Assembly (NCBI GenBank): GCA_963756115.1
Contig: CAVWMN010000002.1
Location: 186,001 to 250,000 of the forward strand
Direction of reading: 5' to 3'
Length of the DNA: 64,000 nt
DNA from: JTS-RE37 sp963756115
GTDB taxonomy: Bacteria; Bacteroidota; Bacteroidia; Flavobacteriales; Flavobacteriaceae
Under the pieces are notes generated by a model. It was not told where the DNA came from and did not search any database. It saw only the letters and a list, made by a program, of their open reading frames with translations. This document shows positions 17,589-27,047 of this stretch, piece by piece. A program made the position numbers and the translations under genes. The first letter of the stretch is position 1; the number at the start of each line of letters is the position of its first letter.

Positions 17589-18449
17589 TCAGTAAAGATA
17601 GTTCAATGCAGTGATGTCATTGGAATTGAATTCACCGTTTTCATCCGGGCTAAAGCAGGCCAGCATCAGCGATGTAGCGTCATAGCCCGCGGGGGTACCG
17701 GGAATGGGTATGGCACCTAGGGTTCCCCTGCCTTCATTATCACTACTGCCACAACTCTGGCGAGTGGACCAATCTGAATGCCGCAGTCCGATACAATGGC
17801 CGATTTCATGGGTAATAACATGTTCATTCACATTGAGTGAATAAGAATCAAGCCCGTAGATCTGTATGAATTTATTGGGGTCACCGTTAGTCGGAAAACC
17901 GGCTGACCCGCCGCTTGCGGAGATTCCGGGATTATTATATACCACAATATCCTTATTCTGGTAATTGGAGCCAAAAGATAAGTTAAAACGGATCCCGAGG
18001 TTTAAATTATTGTAATTGGCAACGGCCATTTGCAGGGCGTTGCGTTGTTTATTGTTTAAGGCAGTGTTGCCTACTGTATAGCCAATGATTGTCAGGGTAC
18101 GGGGGTTGACCAAATTTGTCGTATGGTAATTTTTTGAAGTGGAGTTATCCAGGCTTTTCAGGTTTTCGATCTGTTCCTTCGAAAAAGTGATATCCCCTTC
18201 CAGCCGGTATCGCTGTTCGGTTGTACCGTCTGGCAGGAGGAAATCGGTGATGCTGACATCCCCGACATTGTAATAATTCGACTTAAGGAGTCTGACCAGC
18301 GCATCATCAACCTGCAGGGGCTCGTTTGCTGCTACCGTCTCCGGCTGGCTGCTTTCCGATAACTGCTTTTCAGGCAGGGGTTCCTTCTGACAGGAGATCA
18401 GGACAGTAAATATAAGTATGGCAAAGGGGGGGAATTTAATTTTTTCCAT
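17589..18449 (-). CDS. M57 family zinc metalloprotease lipoprotein
   Basis: The 286-residue lipoprotein (leader IFTVLISC, Cys20) carries the metzincin-type zinc motif HEIGHCIGLRH at residues 214-224 (zinc ligands H214, H218 and H224, catalytic E215), as in the M57 dual-action HEIGH family of Bacteroidota. The propeptide-like region of residues 45-110 contains an SKEQIENLKSL helix. A CGSSDNEGRG and SLMLACFSPDENGEFNSNDITALNYLY end follows, where the latter matches the family C-terminus. It acts at the cell surface; substrate unknown. It is likely transcribed alone. Confidence 0.9.
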   Translation of the reverse strand: MEKIKFPPFAILIFTVLISCQKEPLPEKQLSESSQPETVAANEPLQVDDALVRLLKSNYYNVGDVSITDFLLPDGTTEQRYRLEGDITFSKEQIENLKSLDNSTSKNYHTTNLVNPRTLTIIGYTVGNTALNNKQRNALQMAVANYNNLNLGIRFNLSFGSNYQNKDIVVYNNPGISASGGSAGFPTNGDPNKFIQIYGLDSYSLNVNEHVITHEIGHCIGLRHSDWSTRQSCGSSDNEGRGTLGAIPIPGTPAGYDATSLMLACFSPDENGEFNSNDITALNYLY

Positions 18450-18552
18450 ATCGCAAATAATGAAGATAGGTTCATAAGTGTATGGGAATATATACGGACC
18501 ATATACCTCTCAGGGATGATATCCTTTTGATTCTTTATTGAAAAATATGACC

Positions 18553-19392
18553 CTATGGGAGTTTGAACACCGCTGCGACCCAGTTGTTCTGCTCCAGTTC
18601 TTCCTGAAGGAGAAGTCCGTTTTGGGCACATTTTTCGCTGATAAGGGGCAAATCCTTCAGGTAGAAGCCACTTAAAATGAGGGTCCCCGCGGGATTCAGG
18701 TGTTGGGCGTATACCGGTATATCCTCCAGCAGGATATTCCTGTTTATATTGGCCAGTATTATAGTGTAGGTTTGGTCTGGCAGGATGCTGGAATCCCCTT
18801 CCAAAACCCGGATATGGTCCTGGGCATTCCGAAGTACATTTTCCCTGGCATTCACGTAGGACCAGGGGTCAATATCGATGGCATCCACCGGGGAAGCACC
18901 CTTCATCGCGGCAAGAATTGCAAGAACGCCGGTTCCGCAGCCCATATCCAGGACCGACTTACCTGCTACATCCCGGTTCAGTACATGCTGTAACATCATC
19001 TGGGTGGTCTCATGGTGCCCTGTTCCGAAACTCATTTTAGGGGCAATGACAATATCGTAGGCTACCTGTGCTTGTGGATGGAACGGGGCCCGCACAACGC
19101 ATTGTGAACCAATTTGTATGGGCATAAAATCCTGCTCCCAGGTGGCGTTCCAATTCCGGGGTTCCACCTCTTTGATCGAAAATTTGATTTCAAATTCGGG
19201 ATTGCTGAGGATCCTGACCTTTTTAATAATGTCCGGGTTCCAGTATTCCTTTTTTATATAGGCTTGTAACCCTGAGTCATCCTCTACAAAGCTTTCAAAT
19301 TCCAATTCCCCCAATTCTGCCATAAGGATTTCACTCCCCGGCTGTAATGGTGCAATGGTAAAATCATATTCTATATAGTCGGTATCGGACAT
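18553..19392 (-). CDS. prmA: Ribosomal protein L11 methyltransferase
   Basis: The 279-residue protein trimethylates ribosomal protein L11. SFGTGHHETT near residues 121-130 and the S-adenosylmethionine-binding VLDMGCGTGVLA near 147-158 are characteristic, followed by DAIDIDPWSYVNARENV and ILANINRNIL (the substrate-proximal NPPY-like motif is ANIN here). The N-terminal part is the usual L11-recognition domain. ATG at 19392 (MSDTDYIEY) fits family starts; an ATG five codons earlier is possible. The tpiA stop is 28 bases upstream, so it is co-transcribed with tpiA. Confidence 0.95.
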   Translation of the reverse strand: MSDTDYIEYDFTIAPLQPGSEILMAELGELEFESFVEDDSGLQAYIKKEYWNPDIIKKVRILSNPEFEIKFSIKEVEPRNWNATWEQDFMPIQIGSQCVVRAPFHPQAQVAYDIVIAPKMSFGTGHHETTQMMLQHVLNRDVAGKSVLDMGCGTGVLAILAAMKGASPVDAIDIDPWSYVNARENVLRNAQDHIRVLEGDSSILPDQTYTIILANINRNILLEDIPVYAQHLNPAGTLILSGFYLKDLPLISEKCAQNGLLLQEELEQNNWVAAVFKLP

Positions 19393-19420
19393 CTTCAGTA
19401 AAAACACCAGGGGTTAAAAT

Positions 19421-20173
19421 TTACGAAATTGCTTTGACGATGGCTACAAAATCGTCAGCTAAGAGGGACGCTCCTCCAATCAGACCACCGTCGACATCGG
19501 GTTTGGAAAAGATCTCCCCTGCGTTACCAGGTTTTACGCTGCCTCCATAAAGTATGGAAACGGAACCCGCTGTCGCGGCATCGCATTCCTTCGAAATGGT
19601 CTGGCGAATATATTCATGCATCTCCTGTGCCTGCTCGGGGGAGGCGGTCTCCCCGGTCCCAATAGCCCATACGGGTTCATAGGCCAGCACTATACGTTGC
19701 CAGGCCTCCCCGGGCAGGGAGAACAGGGCATTCTTCAGCTGACCTTCCACTACCTTAAAGTGATTCCCGGCCTTCCGGTCAGCGAGTTCCTCGCCAAAAC
19801 AAAACACTACCCGCATATTACGGGCAACGGCCGCACTGACCTTTTTCCTCAGCAACTCATCGGTTTCCCCAAATAATGCTCTCCGTTCGGAATGTCCGAT
19901 TATCACCGTGGATACGCCAATGTCGAGGAGCATACCAGCTGAAATTTCACCGGTATATGCCCCGCTTTCTTCGAAGTGCATATTCTGGGCGATCACCTCA
20001 ATCATAGAATCTTCCAGTTCGTGAACGGCAGCTTCCAGGTTTACAAAGGCAGGCGCCACCATTACCTCAGCTGAGGTATCTGGTATCCTGGCTGCCAACT
20101 CCGCCAGCAGTTTTTTGGTTTCCTCCCTGTTTTTATTCATCTTCCAGTTACCGGCTACTATTTTACTTCTCAT
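19421..20173 (-). CDS. tpiA: Triosephosphate isomerase
   Basis: The 250-residue TIM-barrel enzyme interconverts dihydroxyacetone phosphate and glyceraldehyde 3-phosphate. Active-site residues are visible: GNWKMN with Lys11, the catalytic His in IIGHSERR (residue 94), and the catalytic Glu in AYEPVWAIGTG (residue 166), with the YGGSVKPGNA phosphate-binding loop near 210 and GLIGGASL near 233. Length is normal. It lies downstream of the DoxX-like gene by 46 bases and ahead of prmA, forming an operon on the minus strand. Confidence 0.97.
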   Translation of the reverse strand: MRSKIVAGNWKMNKNREETKKLLAELAARIPDTSAEVMVAPAFVNLEAAVHELEDSMIEVIAQNMHFEESGAYTGEISAGMLLDIGVSTVIIGHSERRALFGETDELLRKKVSAAVARNMRVVFCFGEELADRKAGNHFKVVEGQLKNALFSLPGEAWQRIVLAYEPVWAIGTGETASPEQAQEMHEYIRQTISKECDAATAGSVSILYGGSVKPGNAGEIFSKPDVDGGLIGGASLLADDFVAIVKAIS

Positions 20174-20219
20174 AAGAACAGTATTTACTTAATTTTTGAT
20201 TTATGAATTGGTTTATATA

Positions 20220-21317
20220 TTAATCCAGTTTCAAATCCCCCACGTCATTGTAATGCAACTTTTGGACAATGGTTCCGGAATGTAATTTCAGGATCCCGGG
20301 ATTGGAACGGATAATGGTCTTCAGGGTTGTTTCATCCGTAAAATAGAACTTGAAATCGAGCTGGTTATCAGAAATGACCTTGGCAGAAATGGCGTCACTG
20401 GAAGCGGATAAGCCGGCAACTTTATAACCTTGACCGAGGGCTTTGTCCGTCACCTTCTTGATGGCGGGAAAGCAACTATTAGCAGATTTAGCCAGGTCAT
20501 ATGCGATAATCAGTATTAATTTCTTTTCCTGCAAAAGGGCAGCGGATATATCCTCCCCGTCCTTTTCTATGGTAAAATCATGTATGGGAGGCTCATAACC
20601 CTTCTGGATCTCCTTGGTGTCCACTGCGATAAACTCCCCTGTAACCGTGGGATAATCCCCGTTCGTAACAATGACCTTTTCTTCCCCATCCACATCAAAT
20701 TTCCAGGCATATTCAAAAATAGCTTTAGGAGCATCTGCGGGTACCTTCATTCCGTCGGGGATATTGACCCCAATTTTATACGGTCTGAAATCGATCACCG
20801 GGAGGTGGTTGAGTACGTAATACACATACCCGATACTGGCCAAAAGGGTAGCCAGCAGGATACTCCTGTTGGCGGCCGGTTCGAAGACAGGTGTTATATA
20901 TCGTTTACCAACGAAAAGGAGAACGATGAAAACCAGCAGTACCAGATCTTTGGTAAAAGATTCCCACGGGGTCAGTTTGATGGCATCCCCAAAACAGCCA
21001 CAATCTGTAACTTTATTAAAGTATGCCGAATAAAAGGTGAGGAAGGTAAAAAAGATAATCATCAACAACAGGCTCCATACGGTAAATTTCCTTTGGAATC
21101 CAACCAATAAAAAGAATCCCAGAATCACCTCAAAAATTACCACCCCAATTGCAATTACCAGGGCATAGGGCATCAAAAAAGGGAGGTCAAGGACACCCTG
21201 ACTGAAATATTCCTCCAGTTTAAAGGAAAAACCTACCGGGTCATTGAGTTTAATTAACCCACTGATAATAAATAAAATGCCAACGATGATCCTCGCGAAT
21301 CCTATTAAATACCTCAT
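20220..21317 (-). CDS. BT_3928-like DoxX-domain membrane protein
   Basis: The 365-residue protein has an N-terminal DoxX/MauE-type membrane domain: hydrophobic segments near residues 8-22, 47-72, 78-97 and 122-140, with FIISGLIKLNDPVGFSFKLEEYF and a CGCFGD cysteine motif near residue 106. A C-terminal soluble thioredoxin-like half (from about 190) ends in TDETTLKTIIRSNPGILKL. The pair is the BT_3928 family pattern of Bacteroidota. Redox function is inferred from the CGC motif and related DoxX/MauE proteins, and is not proven. It is followed by tpiA. Confidence 0.85.
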   Translation of the reverse strand: MRYLIGFARIIVGILFIISGLIKLNDPVGFSFKLEEYFSQGVLDLPFLMPYALVIAIGVVIFEVILGFFLLVGFQRKFTVWSLLLMIIFFTFLTFYSAYFNKVTDCGCFGDAIKLTPWESFTKDLVLLVFIVLLFVGKRYITPVFEPAANRSILLATLLASIGYVYYVLNHLPVIDFRPYKIGVNIPDGMKVPADAPKAIFEYAWKFDVDGEEKVIVTNGDYPTVTGEFIAVDTKEIQKGYEPPIHDFTIEKDGEDISAALLQEKKLILIIAYDLAKSANSCFPAIKKVTDKALGQGYKVAGLSASSDAISAKVISDNQLDFKFYFTDETTLKTIIRSNPGILKLHSGTIVQKLHYNDVGDLKLD

Positions 21318-21390
21318 ATTGTTTTACATACTATTGAATTCCGGGTGTGTATCCCGTCGCCTGCATTGTTCCATTTGCTGTGACCTTGTT

Positions 21391-21960
21391 CTATGCACCG
21401 GCATGTGACTGTTTTTCTCCGCCGTGCTCTTGCAGGTGTATCATGGCAAATACGGCATAATTGATCATATCCTGATAATTGGCGCCTATACCTTCGCTTA
21501 CCAGGGTCTTTCCTTTGTTATCTTCGATTTGTTTCACGCGCAGCAGTTTCTGGATGATCAGGTCGGTGAGGGAACTCACGCGCATATCACGCCAAGCCTC
21601 CCCATAATCATGGTTTTTGTCTTCCATCAGGGCCTTGGTTGCATGGATGTGCTGGTCATACAACCTGTCCGCTTCCTGCGGCCCGAGATCGGGTTCTTCG
21701 GCAATACCTTCTTCGAGCTGTATCAGCGCCATTATAGCATAATTGATAATGCCCATAAACTCGGATTCCTCACCTTCGGCAACTTTTTGTATTTCATTTT
21801 CCTGTAAACCCCTGATCCTTTGAGCCTTTATGTATATTTGGTCGGTCAGGGAGGGAAGCCTCAAAATGCGCCAGGCGCTCCCGTAATCTTTCATTTTTTT
21901 CTTAAAAAGGTCCTTACACCCCGCTATGACGGCATCGTATTGTTCTGAAGTATGCTGCAT
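21391..21960 (-). CDS. DUF1599 domain protein (tandem repeat)
   Basis: The 189-residue protein contains two copies of the DUF1599 module. Copy one has KMKDYGSAWRILRLPSLTDQ near residue 22, copy two KNHDYGEAWRDMRVSSLTD near residue 118. Each is followed by a helical segment with IINYAIMALIQLE or MINYAVFAMIHLQ. The acidic DYG and E/D residues suggest a metal or nucleotide site. The Pfam family has been linked to nucleotide modification in phage contexts, but in Flavobacteriaceae it is a core gene between BT_3928 and folP, and its role is unknown. Confidence 0.88.
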   Translation of the reverse strand: MQHTSEQYDAVIAGCKDLFKKKMKDYGSAWRILRLPSLTDQIYIKAQRIRGLQENEIQKVAEGEESEFMGIINYAIMALIQLEEGIAEEPDLGPQEADRLYDQHIHATKALMEDKNHDYGEAWRDMRVSSLTDLIIQKLLRVKQIEDNKGKTLVSEGIGANYQDMINYAVFAMIHLQEHGGEKQSHAGA

Positions 21961-22073
21961 GTAAATCGCTGTAATTTGCGTAAATTTCGCTTAAAATTCG
22001 GTAACCATCAAAGTTTGCTGTTTAAACTTACCCTGCCCGTTCTTTTCCGGGCCCGATACACACCGCTAACTGT

Positions 22074-22907
22074 ATGACCATCAATTGCAAGGGAAATCTG
22101 ATCGACCTTACCACACCAAAGGTAATGGGCATATTGAACATCACACCCGATTCCTTTTATGATGGGGGAAAGTTCAGGGATAAGGCAAGCATCCTCCGGC
22201 ATACAGAAACCATGCTGGAGGAAGGTGCTTCCTTTATTGATGTGGGTGCATACAGCTCCAGGCCAGGGGCGGAGGATATCCCTTTGGAAACAGAACTGAA
22301 TCGTATCCTGCCGGTGATAACAGCCTTGCTCGATGCTTTCCCTGGCATACTTCTATCGGTAGATACCTTCCGTAGCGATGTTGCCCGGCATTGCCTGGAA
22401 CACGGTGCTGCTATTATAAATGATATTTCAGCCGGGGAACTGGATCAGCATATGATGTCGACAGTAGCAGAATTTAAAGTACCGTATTGCCTGATGCACC
22501 TCAGGGGGACGCCGCAGACTATGGCAAAACAAAACACCTATACCGACCTGGTAACGGAAGTGCTGTATTATTTTTCTGAAAAAGTGGCTCGGGCAAGGAC
22601 CCTTGGAATCAGTGACCTGCTGATAGATCCTGGTTTCGGTTTTGCAAAAATCGGGATCCAGAATTATGAACTTTTGCGAAACCTGGATCGCTTACGCACG
22701 CTGGGCCTGCCCATCCTTGTGGGACTCAGCAGAAAGTCGATGATCTCCAAAATAGTAGGGACGGATTCCGCCAATTCCCTTAACGGTACTACTGCCCTCA
22801 ATATGTACGCATTACAGAAGGGTGCTAATATTTTAAGGGTGCATGACGTTAAAGAGGCTATGGAATGTATTACTTTGCTGGGTCATTTAAGCGGGCAAAA
22901 TGACTGA
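22074..22907 (+). CDS. folP: Dihydropteroate synthase
   Basis: The 277-residue TIM-barrel enzyme joins 6-hydroxymethyl-7,8-dihydropterin diphosphate with p-aminobenzoate in folate synthesis. Signature segments are MGILNITPDSFYDGG near residues 18-32, DVGAYSSRPGAE near 58, LSVDTFRS, NDISAG, and VGLSRKSMI near 220, where Lys and Ser contact substrate. It is divergent from the DUF1599 gene and 45 bases upstream of cdaA, with which it probably forms an operon. folE for the same pathway lies 18 kb away. Confidence 0.97.
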   Translation: MTINCKGNLIDLTTPKVMGILNITPDSFYDGGKFRDKASILRHTETMLEEGASFIDVGAYSSRPGAEDIPLETELNRILPVITALLDAFPGILLSVDTFRSDVARHCLEHGAAIINDISAGELDQHMMSTVAEFKVPYCLMHLRGTPQTMAKQNTYTDLVTEVLYYFSEKVARARTLGISDLLIDPGFGFAKIGIQNYELLRNLDRLRTLGLPILVGLSRKSMISKIVGTDSANSLNGTTALNMYALQKGANILRVHDVKEAMECITLLGHLSGQND

Positions 22908-22952
22908 TTTTTAGTTCACCTATTTTTTATAATTTTACAAAAACGCCAAGGA

Positions 22953-23738
22953 TTGGATTTTTTAGACTTTCTGAAATTCGGGATAACAGACGTAATTGAC
23001 ATTGTCCTGGTAGCCATTCTCCTTTATTATATTTATAAACTCGTCCGGGGCACTGTTGCCATCAATATTTTTATAGGTATTGTGATCGTTTGGGGATTCT
23101 GGAAACTGACGCAGTTACTGGACATGAAGATGATCAGCAGCATGGTGGGCGGATTTATGCAGGTAGGGCTGATTGCATTGATCATCGTCTTTCAACAGGA
23201 GATCCGGAAATTCCTGTTGATGATAGGGTCTACCAATTTTGCCACCAAGCGTAAATTTGTGAAGCATTTTAAGTTTTTAAAGCAGGAGGGGCTTGTTTCG
23301 GAACTTGACATCGACAGCGTTCTTGGTGCCTGTGACAGGATGGGCAAGACCCGTACCGGGGCAATCCTGGTCTTAAAGCGGAACAATTCCCTGGATTTTG
23401 TAAAATCATCCGGTGACCCGATGAACATTGAGGTAAATAAGCCCATTATCGAAAGTATCTTTTATAAGAACAGCCCGTTACATGACGGTGCCGCCATTAT
23501 CGCCGAAAACCATATTGTTGCCACTCGTGTGATCCTCCCGGTTTCAAAGGACCGCAGTATGCCCCAGCGTTTTGGATTGCGGCACAGAGCGGCCGTGGGA
23601 ATCACTGAACGGACCGATGCAGTGGCGTTGGTGGTAAGCGAAGAAACGGGGCAGATCTCCTATATCAAAAATGGAGAATTCATTTTTTTCAAGGATTTGG
23701 CCGAATTGGCCGGCCTTATCAAGGAAGACCTTCTCTAG
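22953..23738 (+). CDS. cdaA: Diadenylate cyclase CdaA (c-di-AMP synthase)
   Basis: The 261-residue membrane enzyme makes the second messenger c-di-AMP from two ATP. Three hydrophobic segments near residues 12-30, 36-50 and 68-80 precede a DAC domain with the catalytic DGA motif at 178-180 (SPLHDGAAII) and RHR at 210-212 (FGLRHRAAVG). TTG at 22953 gives a family-typical N-terminus and is used as start. A near -7 match (TAATTTTA) lies about 25 bases upstream, but coupling to folP is as likely. No CdaR-like partner is adjacent. Confidence 0.95.
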   Translation: MDFLDFLKFGITDVIDIVLVAILLYYIYKLVRGTVAINIFIGIVIVWGFWKLTQLLDMKMISSMVGGFMQVGLIALIIVFQQEIRKFLLMIGSTNFATKRKFVKHFKFLKQEGLVSELDIDSVLGACDRMGKTRTGAILVLKRNNSLDFVKSSGDPMNIEVNKPIIESIFYKNSPLHDGAAIIAENHIVATRVILPVSKDRSMPQRFGLRHRAAVGITERTDAVALVVSEETGQISYIKNGEFIFFKDLAELAGLIKEDLL

Positions 23739-23794
23739 GATATGGAATGTATAAACTATATGATCTCCCGCCTGGATTTTGTTCCAGGTAAAGT

Positions 23795-25561
23795 CTATGC
23801 GACTTCTTCGGCCATAAACTGGGCTTCGTAAAGGCTGTTGTAGTACCCGCCCTTTTTAAGCAATTCCTTATGGGTTCCCATCTCCACGATTTTCCCCGAA
23901 TCCATTACCAGTATGTTGTCGGCTTTTTTAATGGTTGCCAGTCGGTGCGCTATGATGATAGATGTCCGCCCTTCGGTTATCTTTTCTGTTGCTTTCTGTA
24001 TCAATTGTTCCGAATAGGTATCCACAGATGAGGTGGCTTCGTCCAGGACCAGGATTCGGGGGTTGCTTACATAGGCCCTTAGAAATGCGATGAGCTGCCG
24101 CTGCCCGCTTGAAAGCATGGTCCCCCTTTCCTTCACATTGTACTGATAGCCGCCTGGCAGGCTGCTGATAAATTCATGAACTCCGATCTGTCTGGCAGCA
24201 TCCTCGATCATTTCTACAGTTATATCAGGATTTTTCAGTGAAATATTGTTGGCGATGGTATCGGCAAACAGGAATACATCCTGAAGCACTACTGCGATCT
24301 TTTTCCGAAGGCTGGCTAATTTATAGTCCTTGATTTCTATATCATCAATAAATATGGCGCCGGAATTGATCTCATAAAACCTGTTCAGCAAATTGATGAT
24401 CGTGGATTTCCCCGCACCGGTTGCCCCCACAATGGCAATTGTCTGGCCGGCTTTTACATCAAAGGAGATTCCATGGAGTACTTCCTCATTTTTAAGGTAA
24501 CCAAAATGTACTTCACTGAAGCGGATATCCCCGCTTACATCCTCCCGGACGATCGTGCCCAGGTCCGGGATATGGCTGTCAGTATCGAGCACCTTAAACA
24601 CCCTGTTGGCGGCGACCATGCCCATTTGCAGTGTATTAAACTTATCGGCTATTTGCCTCAGGGGCTGAAAAAGCATACCTGACAGTAAGATAAAAGAAAA
24701 AATGGTCCCGTATTCATTCACATCTATGTTAGTGACGTTTTGCAGTCCGCCATACCAAACGATCAATCCTACGGTTATGGAAGATACAATATCGGCAATG
24801 GGGAAAAAGAAGGAATTGTACCAGACCGTTTTTAACCAGGCTTTCTGGTGCTTGTCATTGATCACACGGAATTTATCGCTTTCGATCTGTTCCCGGTTGA
24901 AAAGCTGTACAATTTTCATTCCTGTGATCCTTTCCTGAACAAAGGAATTGAGGTTGGCCACCTGCGCCCTGACATCGATGAAGGCCTTTTTCATAGCTTT
25001 CTGGAAAACCCGGGTTGCATAAAGTATCAGGGGAAGTACAACAAAAACAATAAGGGCCAGTTTCCAATTCAGTACCAGCATAACCACCCCTACCACTACC
25101 ATCTTTAGAAGGTCGGCCACGATAAGGAAAAAACCCTGGCTGAAAATCTCGCCAATCCGTTGCAGATCTGCTACTGCCCGGGTCACCAGGACCCCGATGG
25201 ATGAGTTGTTGAAATACTGCATCCTGAAACCGATCATCCGCCCGAACAACTTTATCCGGATATCCTTGATAACCGACTCCCCCAGCCAGTTGGCGTAATA
25301 ATTGAACCCCAGTTGGCTGACCACCTGCCCTATCAATACTCCGGCCATGGCCAGGGTAAGCATCAACAATTTCTCCGCATCGCTTTTCTTGATGGCTTCA
25401 TCCACGATATTCCCGACAATTAGTGGGGATATTACAGCAAATCCGGAAAGTAAAATAGCCGCAAAGGCCACCCCGATAAAGGTGATCCTGTACGGACGCG
25501 TATGCGCCATTAACCTCCTGAAAAGCCTGTGATCAAATGCTTTACCGCCTTCTTGCTCCAT
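23795..25561 (-). CDS. ABC exporter, fused permease/ATPase (MsbA-like)
   Basis: The 588-residue half-transporter has six hydrophobic segments in the first 310 residues and a C-terminal ATPase: Walker A GATGAGKST near residue 380, signature LSSGQRQ near 488, Walker B ILVLDEATSSVD and the AHRLATIKKAD switch. This is the B-type exporter family (lipid or drug export). Its ATG at 25561 overlaps the TAA of truA (TAATG), coupling the two. A start 5 codons earlier would extend further into truA. Substrate not predictable. The stem-loop CCTGGA/TCCAGG downstream may end it. Confidence 0.93.
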   Translation of the reverse strand: MEQEGGKAFDHRLFRRLMAHTRPYRITFIGVAFAAILLSGFAVISPLIVGNIVDEAIKKSDAEKLLMLTLAMAGVLIGQVVSQLGFNYYANWLGESVIKDIRIKLFGRMIGFRMQYFNNSSIGVLVTRAVADLQRIGEIFSQGFFLIVADLLKMVVVGVVMLVLNWKLALIVFVVLPLILYATRVFQKAMKKAFIDVRAQVANLNSFVQERITGMKIVQLFNREQIESDKFRVINDKHQKAWLKTVWYNSFFFPIADIVSSITVGLIVWYGGLQNVTNIDVNEYGTIFSFILLSGMLFQPLRQIADKFNTLQMGMVAANRVFKVLDTDSHIPDLGTIVREDVSGDIRFSEVHFGYLKNEEVLHGISFDVKAGQTIAIVGATGAGKSTIINLLNRFYEINSGAIFIDDIEIKDYKLASLRKKIAVVLQDVFLFADTIANNISLKNPDITVEMIEDAARQIGVHEFISSLPGGYQYNVKERGTMLSSGQRQLIAFLRAYVSNPRILVLDEATSSVDTYSEQLIQKATEKITEGRTSIIIAHRLATIKKADNILVMDSGKIVEMGTHKELLKKGGYYNSLYEAQFMAEEVA

Positions 25562-26307
25562 TATCTGTTTACCCATTTATCCGGGTATTCAATCCGGGTT
25601 AAATATAATCCTTTTGCCGGTACGGAAACACCCGCCTGCCCGCGATCCCTGCTTTTTATTATAGTCTTAACATCCTCAACCCCAATCTTTCCCTGGCCGA
25701 CCTCGATCAGAGTTCCCACGATGGCCCGAACCATATTCCTGAGGAACCGGTCTGCAGTAATGGTAAAAACCATTTTATGGTTCTTATTGCTCCAGTAGGC
25801 TTCTTTGATCCGGCAATTAAAAGTCTTTACATCGGTTTTGGATTTTGAAAAGCTTTCAAAATCCTCAAATTCAGACAGCAGCGACGCCGCTTCATTCATC
25901 GCTTTCAGGTTGAGCGGTTTGTTCAGGTACCAGGCAGCATCCTTATAAAAAGGATCCTTTTGGCTGACGATCCAATATTCGTAAGTACGTTCTGTGGCAT
26001 GAAACCTTGCATGCGCACCGGGGTGCACTTCAAAAATTTGCCGTACTGCAATATCTTCGGGAAGATAGCTGTTCAGGCGGTGTACCAATTGTCGGGTATC
26101 TTCCAGGTTATTGGCGTCAAAATGCGCAAACATTTTCCGGGCATGCACCCCGGTGTCTGTCCTGCCGGCAGCGACCAGTGCTGTTTTTTGACGGAGAATC
26201 GTAGTAAAAACGGCCTCCATTACCTGCTGTACACTAACCGCATTGGGCTGCATCTGCCACCCGTGGTAAGCTGTTCCAAGGAATGAAAATTCAACAAAAT
26301 ATCTCAA
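25561..26307 (-). CDS. truA: tRNA pseudouridine(38-40) synthase
   Basis: The 248-residue enzyme converts uridines 38-40 of the tRNA anticodon arm to pseudouridine. The catalytic Asp51 sits in AAGRTDTGVHA, with FVEFSFLGTAYHGWQ at the start, RLNSYLPEDI, ARFHATERTYEY and FLRNMVRAIVGTLIEVG in the C-terminal half. Length is normal. Its stop overlaps the ABC exporter start. It is divergent from the phosphoesterase at 26482 with about 170 bases between. Confidence 0.96.
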   Translation of the reverse strand: MRYFVEFSFLGTAYHGWQMQPNAVSVQQVMEAVFTTILRQKTALVAAGRTDTGVHARKMFAHFDANNLEDTRQLVHRLNSYLPEDIAVRQIFEVHPGAHARFHATERTYEYWIVSQKDPFYKDAAWYLNKPLNLKAMNEAASLLSEFEDFESFSKSKTDVKTFNCRIKEAYWSNKNHKMVFTITADRFLRNMVRAIVGTLIEVGQGKIGVEDVKTIIKSRDRGQAGVSVPAKGLYLTRIEYPDKWVNR

Positions 26308-26481
26308 TTGATTGCCGTAGTTTTGTGGTCCTCAAAGATACTGGTTATCGTGGAAATACTATGCGCATCTACCGTAACAAGTTCAGGGTAATTCAGGAAA
26401 CGATAAATAGTTCCATCCAGGCATCTGAAGGCGGTTGCATGCAGCACGAAGCTAAAATCCATAAGTCCCCGAGAACGTAAC

Positions 26482-26976
26482 ATGACACGAATATTACTTT
26501 TGTCTGACACCCATGGCCATCTGGATTCCTCTATTTTAAAATATGCCGGGGCGGCGGATGAAATCTGGCATGCCGGGGATATAGGCTCCCTGGAAGTGGC
26601 CTTCTCGCTCGCTGCTGTAAAGCCTCTCAGGGCGGTATATGGAAACATAGACAATGCCCGGATACGGCAGGAATATCCAAAAGACCAGCGCTTTTTGTGT
26701 GAGCATGTGGATGTCTGGCTAACCCATATCGGTGGTTATCCCAATAAATATGATCCACTGGTGCGGACGGCGCTGACGGAGAATCCTCCTAAATTGTTCA
26801 TTTGCGGGCATTCCCATATTCTCAAGGTAATATGGGATAAGAAATTGGGCTTATTGCACATGAACCCAGGGGCTTGCGGCAAGTACGGCTTCCATAAGGT
26901 ACGGACCATGCTGCGTTTCCTTATTGACGGGGACGAAATCAAGGACCTGGAAATAATTGAACTTGGAAACCGCTAG
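26482..26976 (+). CDS. YfcE/MJ0936-type metallophosphodiesterase
   Basis: The 164-residue single-domain phosphodiesterase has all expected metal-ligand motifs: DTHGH near residues 9-13, HAGDIGS near 31-37, VYGNID near 54, and GHSH near 112, with NPGACGKYG following. The family hydrolyses phosphodiesters in vitro, physiological substrate usually unknown. It starts at the ATG at 26482 and is divergent from truA, an arrangement recurring in Flavobacteriaceae. The hairpin downstream belongs to the convergent DUF4293 gene. Confidence 0.93.
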   Translation: MTRILLLSDTHGHLDSSILKYAGAADEIWHAGDIGSLEVAFSLAAVKPLRAVYGNIDNARIRQEYPKDQRFLCEHVDVWLTHIGGYPNKYDPLVRTALTENPPKLFICGHSHILKVIWDKKLGLLHMNPGACGKYGFHKVRTMLRFLIDGDEIKDLEIIELGNR

Positions 26977-26993
26977 TTCGATAACTGCAAAAA

Positions 26994-27015
26994 ACCCTGA
27001 TGTTTCCATCAGGGT
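26994..27015 (-). terminator. Terminator of the DUF4293 gene
   Basis: A 9-bp perfect stem ACCCTGATG/CATCAGGGT with a 4-nt loop is followed on the minus strand by six T. It separates the convergent phosphoesterase and DUF4293 genes. Confidence 0.85.
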
Positions 27016-27047
27016 CTCTTCGCACTAATACTACTAAGATGTTAGGT

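Noticed and set aside
26304..26654. 116-codon minus-strand ORF overlapping the phosphoesterase start
   Set aside because: It lies antisense to a well-supported gene and abuts truA; no features.
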